Source: an uncultured Moraxella sp. (GTDB lineage Bacteria > Pseudomonadota > Gammaproteobacteria > Pseudomonadales > Moraxellaceae). From it: a DNA stretch of 59,234 nucleotides. A program made the translations under genes and the position numbers. Below, one piece after another: positions 54,897 through 59,234 of the stretch (the stretch's first letter is position 1; each line of letters begins with the position of its first letter). Below the pieces are notes generated by a model. It was not told the DNA's origin. It searched no databases and saw nothing but the letters and a program-made list of their open reading frames with translations. The DNA lies in assembly GCF_945873075.1 (NCBI RefSeq), contig NZ_CAMCBS010000015.1:1-59234 (forward strand), given 5' to 3'.

Positions 54897-57284
54897 TTAT
54901 TTTTTCTTAACTTTATTGCCTTTGCTGTCTTTGTCGTCTTCGTCATCTTCCCAGCTTTCTAGGCGTTTGGCGATTTTGCCAAAGAGTGTGGTTTTTTTGT
55001 ATTCGCCGTTGCGGTTCTTGTCATCGACTGCCATGCCGGTGAGTAGGGCGAGTGCTTGACGGATGTTGTCAATGGCATAGATGCCAAATTGCCCATCAGC
55101 GACTGCTTGTACGATATCATCTCTGAGCATCAGCTGGTCGATGTTGGTGCGGGGCAAGATGACGCCTTGTGTGCCGTCAAGTCCCTTGTCAAGACACGCA
55201 TCAAAAAACCCTGCAATTTTGGCATTGACACCGCCGACCGCCTGCGCTTCGCCCAGCTGATTCATCGAGCCTGTGATGGCAAGATTTTGGTGAATTGGCA
55301 CATTGCCGAGTGCAGACAGTAGGGCACAGGCTTCTGCCAAAGTTGCGCTATCGCCATCGATGTGTGCATAGCTTTGTTCAAATGCTAGGGATGCACTGAA
55401 GTTCAATTCGTGAAATTCGCTAAACAATGAACGCAAAAAACTGGACATAATCAGCATCCCTTTGGCGTGCAGACTGCCACCAAGCTCGACATCTCGCTCG
55501 ATGTCTAGGATGTCGCCATGACCAAAATTCGGCTGAATCAGTGCGGTGAGTCTAGCAGGCAGCCCAAACTCGCTATCGGCATAGCTGATGACGGTGAGTG
55601 CATTGATTTGACCTATGGCTTGCCCTTTGGTGGTGATGATTTGCTGACCGTTTTGAATTTCTTGCCAGTACAGCTCTTGTAGATAGCTTGTGCGTTCGTG
55701 AATGTCGGCTAGGGCAGTTTTGACATGATGCTGACTGACCGTCTTATCGCCTGCTTGCTTGGCGATGCGAGCGGACTCGATGAGCAATCCTGATAGGCGG
55801 TCGGCGTGCAAATCAAGCTTGTTTTTGTCATCGGCAAGCTCGGATAATTTATCAATAATCACGGCAAAGGCAGTATTGTCAAACACAGGCAACTCATAGC
55901 CTTTAATCATATCTGCCATCTTATAGACCATGCCAAGTTCGCTGTCGTGCGTGCGTTTGATATCATCATGAAAATCAGCTCGGATTTTGAATACAGAATT
56001 AAATTCAGGTTCAAATTCAAGAAGTTCATAATACAAATCCGCTTCGCCAAGCAAAATCACTTTTACATCTAGCCCAACGCTATCAGGCTCAAGCGACAGA
56101 CTGCCTGTCAAAGTCAGCATCTGCTCAAGGCTTGAGATTTTGATTTGTTTGGACTGCAAGGCACGCTTTAGCCCTTGCCATGCATAAGGATGCTCAAGCA
56201 GGCTTTGGGCTTCGAGTAGCAGATACCCGCCATTGGCTTTGTGCAGTGCGCCTGCTCGAATCATGCTGACATCGGTGAGCACCGAGCCAAGTTCGGTGGT
56301 GTATTCGATATGCCCAAGTAAGTTTAAATGCGTAGGCAAATCTTCAAAAATAATCGGTGCGCCGCTACCTGCCTTGTGGCTGACCAGCACATTGACCGCA
56401 TAACGGCTTGGCACATCGCTAAGCACCGCCGCTACAAAGTCTTCGTCGTCTTCGTTGATGATGCGAGCGACATTTTTGACCATGTCATCTTGCATGGCGT
56501 GCAGATGGCGGATGGCTTTGGGGTAATCCTTAAACGCCGTCAGCACAGGGCGAAACATCGGCTCAAGCACCTTGAGCGCTGTGCTTTGGTGTAGCTTATC
56601 AAGCTCATCATGCGTGCTGTCTTCTAGATCTTCTAGCTCAAGCTGTGCATTGGCAAGCTGTTTTTGTAGCTTGGCAAGCGCATCGGTATCAATGGGTTTT
56701 TGGTCATCGATGGCGACAAACTGCGTGCGACCATCGGCAGATGATTTTAAGATAAGATTAAAATTCACTGCATTGGCATTGATGGTGGCGAAGTGGTCAT
56801 TTTGGGCGGTGGTGATGACGGCTTTGATGGCATCAATGTGGCTTTGGTGGGTATCGCCAAGCAGTTTGGCAGCCAGTTTTTTCTTGGCAAGTTGCCAAAG
56901 CTTGTGCGTTTTTTGTTGGAAACTTTTGGCAAGCCCTGCCGGAAAATCAATAGCAATCGGACGGCGAGAATCTTCAAAATTATGCACATAAACCCAGTCA
57001 TTTGGCGTAGGCATGGTGCTCGCTCGCTCGGCAAGTAGGCGAGTGATAAGCGTGCGTTTGCCTAGACCATTTTCACCGACGGCGAACACATGATAGCCAT
57101 TGGCACGGATATCAAGCGCGGTATTGATGGCTTTGATGGCGCGAGATTGCCCAAAGCTGATATCAGGTTTTGGCAGGCGAGCACGGCTATTTTTGGGTAG
57201 GCTATCGGGGTCGGTATAGCGTTTTAGCTCGCTGACATCGAGTTTGTGTTTGCTTAGTAAATCTTGATAATCTTCGGGTTTCAT
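54897..57284 (-). CDS. Lon-family (LonH/YcbZ-like) ATP-dependent protease
   Basis: 795 residues. Walker A-like GENGLGKR at 70-77 in an N-terminal domain with a large insert; C-terminal Lon protease domain with Ser near 644 (DGDSATLAE) and Lys near 687 (GGVNAKIAGFF), the Lon dyad spaced 43 apart. It ends in a charged tail (DDEDDKDSKGNKVKKK). This is the 'Lon protease family protein' group rather than LonA. Targets unknown. It diverges from rsmG and precedes nth. Confidence 0.88.
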   Translation of the reverse strand: MKPEDYQDLLSKHKLDVSELKRYTDPDSLPKNSRARLPKPDISFGQSRAIKAINTALDIRANGYHVFAVGENGLGKRTLITRLLAERASTMPTPNDWVYVHNFEDSRRPIAIDFPAGLAKSFQQKTHKLWQLAKKKLAAKLLGDTHQSHIDAIKAVITTAQNDHFATINANAVNFNLILKSSADGRTQFVAIDDQKPIDTDALAKLQKQLANAQLELEDLEDSTHDELDKLHQSTALKVLEPMFRPVLTAFKDYPKAIRHLHAMQDDMVKNVARIINEDDEDFVAAVLSDVPSRYAVNVLVSHKAGSGAPIIFEDLPTHLNLLGHIEYTTELGSVLTDVSMIRAGALHKANGGYLLLEAQSLLEHPYAWQGLKRALQSKQIKISSLEQMLTLTGSLSLEPDSVGLDVKVILLGEADLYYELLEFEPEFNSVFKIRADFHDDIKRTHDSELGMVYKMADMIKGYELPVFDNTAFAVIIDKLSELADDKNKLDLHADRLSGLLIESARIAKQAGDKTVSQHHVKTALADIHERTSYLQELYWQEIQNGQQIITTKGQAIGQINALTVISYADSEFGLPARLTALIQPNFGHGDILDIERDVELGGSLHAKGMLIMSSFLRSLFSEFHELNFSASLAFEQSYAHIDGDSATLAEACALLSALGNVPIHQNLAITGSMNQLGEAQAVGGVNAKIAGFFDACLDKGLDGTQGVILPRTNIDQLMLRDDIVQAVADGQFGIYAIDNIRQALALLTGMAVDDKNRNGEYKKTTLFGKIAKRLESWEDDEDDKDSKGNKVKKK

Positions 57285-57466
57285 AGTAGTGGCAAATCAG
57301 GCAATGGCTATCGCTTTAATGAGTGATGTTGAATTTGGTGGCGGTTTTGGGCGTTGATGACCGCAAGTTTTCAAAAAAATCTCAATGAGAATACTTAAAA
57401 AAGGGTATTTTAGCAGATTAAAGCATGATAAAATAGTTATCTTTGTTTTAGCCAAGAATTAAGCCG

Positions 57467-58153
57467 ATGACCGCTGTCGTTTTACCAAAATTTTCAAAAA
57501 TCAGCCACAAAGCAGATGGCTTTGCCGAGCAGATTCGCCAAGCTGCCGATACGCTTGCCATCACAGTGAGTGATGCGCAGATTGTGCAGATTTTGCGCTA
57601 TTTGGATGGATTGCTACTTTGGGGCAAGGCGTACAATTTGACCGCCATCACCGACCCTGATGAAGCGCTGATTAAGCATATTTTTGACTGCATGGCGATT
57701 GTGCCAGATGTGCCATTTGCTGACCGCCGTGATATTCGAGTGCTGGATATTGGCACGGGCGCAGGTCTGCCGTCGGTGATTTTGGCGATTTTGCGTCCTG
57801 ATTGGCAGGTGGATGCGCTCGATAGTAATTCCAAGAAAATCCGCTTTATCCGTCAGATAGCGAGCGAAATTGGACTGACTAACATCACACCGATAGCCAG
57901 TCGCATTGAGCATCATCATGCCAATGAGCCAAAGGCGTATGATGTAATTACTTCTCGAGCGTTCGCATCGTTGGTGGATTTTGTCAATTTGGCGACGCCA
58001 TGCCTTGCTGATACAGGCGTGCTATATGCCATGAAAGGCAAAGTGCCAACCGTTGATGAGCAAGCAGGCTTAGAAAATTGGCAAATTGACATCAAAAAAA
58101 TTCAAGTGCCAAAGCTGTTTGATGACCGCTGTGTGGTTTATCTGAAAAAATAA
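57467..58153 (+). CDS. rsmG: 16S rRNA G527 methyltransferase
   Basis: 228 residues. SAM-binding 'VLDIGTGAGLPSVILAI' and 'DALDSNSKKIRFIRQIASEIGL' are RsmG-specific, along with 'YNLTAITDPDEALIKHIFDC'. It makes m7G527, a site whose loss gives low-level streptomycin resistance. The rsmG-parA-parB order is typical near the origin. Confidence 0.95.
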   Translation: MTAVVLPKFSKISHKADGFAEQIRQAADTLAITVSDAQIVQILRYLDGLLLWGKAYNLTAITDPDEALIKHIFDCMAIVPDVPFADRRDIRVLDIGTGAGLPSVILAILRPDWQVDALDSNSKKIRFIRQIASEIGLTNITPIASRIEHHHANEPKAYDVITSRAFASLVDFVNLATPCLADTGVLYAMKGKVPTVDEQAGLENWQIDIKKIQVPKLFDDRCVVYLKK

Positions 58154-58214
58154 ATTTTTTGAAAAATAAATTATTTGACAAAGTATTTATAGATTATTTT
58201 ATAAAGGTTGTATC

Positions 58215-58991
58215 ATGGAAATCATCGCAATCGCCAACCAAAAAGGCGGCGTGGGCAAAACCACAACGACAGTCAATCTGGCAGCAGCACTGAATTTGAT
58301 TGCCAAGAAAAAAGTACTCTTGATTGACCTAGATTCTCAAGGCAATGCGACCACAAGCGTGGGACTTGATAAAAATTCGCTACAATATACGATGGCGGAT
58401 GTGCTACTTGATGGCGTTGCGTTGTCTGATGCGATTACGCCATCACCGATTGGGCTAGATGCTATTGGTGCAAACCGTGATTTGGCGGGGATTGATGTGT
58501 CATTGGCAGGGGTGTCTGATGCGCCGTTTTTGCTAAAGCAAGCGATTGAAGATGCCAAAAAAGCTGGCAAGCTTGACTATGACTACATCATCATGGACTG
58601 TGCACCAAGCCTTAGCATGATTACGGTCAATGCCTTTGCAGCGACTGATGGCGTCATCATCCCGATGCAGTGTGAATACTATGCGCTCGAAGGGGTGGCG
58701 GATTTGATTGCGACCATTGATAAGCTAAAAACCATCAATGATAAGCTGCATATCCGTGGCGTGGTGCGTACTTTGTTTGACCATCGTAATACATTGGCGC
58801 AGGATGTATCCGATGAATTGGTGCGTCATTTTGGCGAGCTTGTGTATCAAACGAGCATCCCACGCAATGTGCGATTGGCCGAAGCGCCAAGCTTTGGGCA
58901 GTCGATTTTTGGTTACGAAAAATCATCCAAAGGGGCGATTGCTTATCATAAGCTCATGGATGAAGTACTGGCACAGACTAAGGCTCGCTAA
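58215..58991 (+). CDS. parA: Chromosome partitioning ATPase ParA
   Basis: 258 residues. Deviant Walker A KGGVGKTTTT (10-19), Walker B-like 'DYIIMDCAPSLSM', and 'PRNVRLAEAPSFGQSI', which mark chromosomal ParA/Soj. AAGG precedes the ATG; TTGACA (58175-58180) may be a promoter element. It binds DNA in the ATP form and moves ParB-parS complexes. Nine bases separate it from parB. Confidence 0.96.
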   Translation: MEIIAIANQKGGVGKTTTTVNLAAALNLIAKKKVLLIDLDSQGNATTSVGLDKNSLQYTMADVLLDGVALSDAITPSPIGLDAIGANRDLAGIDVSLAGVSDAPFLLKQAIEDAKKAGKLDYDYIIMDCAPSLSMITVNAFAATDGVIIPMQCEYYALEGVADLIATIDKLKTINDKLHIRGVVRTLFDHRNTLAQDVSDELVRHFGELVYQTSIPRNVRLAEAPSFGQSIFGYEKSSKGAIAYHKLMDEVLAQTKAR

Positions 58992-59000
58992 GGGAATACC

Positions 59001-59234
59001 ATGAGCAAAAAACGCGGACTGGGGTCAAATCGTGGGCTGGATGCCTTACTTGCCAATATCCAAACGGCTCGTCAGCTTGATGGTGTGGTCAATGAAGCGC
59101 ATCAGGTGACGCTTGCTGACAAAAAAGTGAGCGAAAAAGGACTTGACACGCTGATACCCAAAATGCAAACTGAACCAGTTGAACCAGTTGAACCAGTTGA
59201 ACCAGTTGAACCAGTTGAACCAGTTGAACCAGTT
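59001..59234 (+). CDS. parB: Chromosome partitioning protein ParB, 5' part
   Basis: 78 codons to the window edge. 'MSKKRGLGSNRGLDALLANIQ' is the ParA-stimulating N-terminal region common to chromosomal ParB. It is followed by a linker and a run of Glu-Pro-Val repeats before the CTP-binding ParB domain, which is beyond the edge. No parS site (TGTTTCACGTGAAACA-like) was noticed in this window. Confidence 0.9.
   Translation, partial: MSKKRGLGSNRGLDALLANIQTARQLDGVVNEAHQVTLADKKVSEKGLDTLIPKMQTEPVEPVEPVEPVEPVEPVEPV
59172..59234 (+). repeat. 9-bp tandem repeat in parB, seven copies
   Basis: Seven perfect copies of GAACCAGTT run to the window edge, encoding Glu-Pro-Val. The unit keeps the frame. Its true copy number is unknown because the window ends inside it. 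Confidence 0.95.

Noticed and set aside
57285..59000. A parS or DnaA-box cluster near rsmG-parAB.
   Set aside because: No TGTTTCACGTGAAACA-like palindrome or row of TTATCCACA-like boxes was seen in this part of the window.

Overview
The window reads as a piece of a Moraxella chromosome (Gammaproteobacteria, Moraxellaceae). Reasons: gene blocks typical of Moraxellaceae (hda-perM / purM-purN, iscRSUA-hscBA-fdx, hupB-ppiD, prmA-fis-purH, rsmG-parA-parB); a MesX/MesD methionine synthase of the kind known from Acinetobacter; a two-partner-free autotransporter with an ESPR signal; and a chromosomal phosphoethanolamine transferase of the MCR-1/MCR-2/MCR-6 lineage, whose known natural hosts are pig-associated Moraxella species. 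No transposase, integrase, prophage or CRISPR array is visible. Both ends of the window stop inside short tandem repeats that lie within coding regions (6-bp units at the left, 9-bp units at the right), so this is probably a whole assembly contig that broke at unresolved repeats.

Left part (1-9.95 kb): the 5' two thirds or so of a large autotransporter adhesin on the minus strand, with a C8 tract inside its promoter region; a lemA / TPM-domain envelope cluster; rplU-rpmA; zupT; a DUF2057 protein; hda and the perM-like permease. Then purM-purN face a complete Fe-S cluster assembly locus (11.9-17.8 kb, minus strand). That locus has an IscR-type promoter in front of iscR, a structured repeat-bearing spacer between iscS and iscU, and an internal terminator plus promoter that separate iscRSUA-hscB from hscA-fdx.

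Middle part (18-37.4 kb): a tail-anchored coiled-coil protein of unknown function, hupB, ppiD, phenylalanine hydroxylase with its pterin recycling enzyme (phhA-phhB), purH, fis, prmA, an arylamine N-acetyltransferase, penicillin-binding protein 1B, a small HicA-like toxin / HTH antitoxin candidate with a palindromic operator over its promoter, the cytochrome-oxidase copper ATPase ccoI, one CAU-anticodon tRNA, a three-gene ABC importer (lipoprotein, permease, ATPase) and purU.

Right part (37.5-59.2 kb): two adjacent acyl-CoA dehydrogenase paralogues, a large Gcr-type membrane protein, an alpha/beta-hydrolase lipoprotein, the mcr gene (45975-47591), a one-subunit potassium-channel-like protein, AzlCD amino-acid exporter, mesX-mesD plus a flavin reductase (folate-independent methionine synthesis), argS, nth, a Lon-family protease, and rsmG-parA-parB running off the end.

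The most notable content is the mcr gene sitting in an ordinary chromosomal setting without insertion sequences, the candidate phase-variable adhesin promoter, the atypical toxin-antitoxin pair, and the repeat element inside the isc operon.
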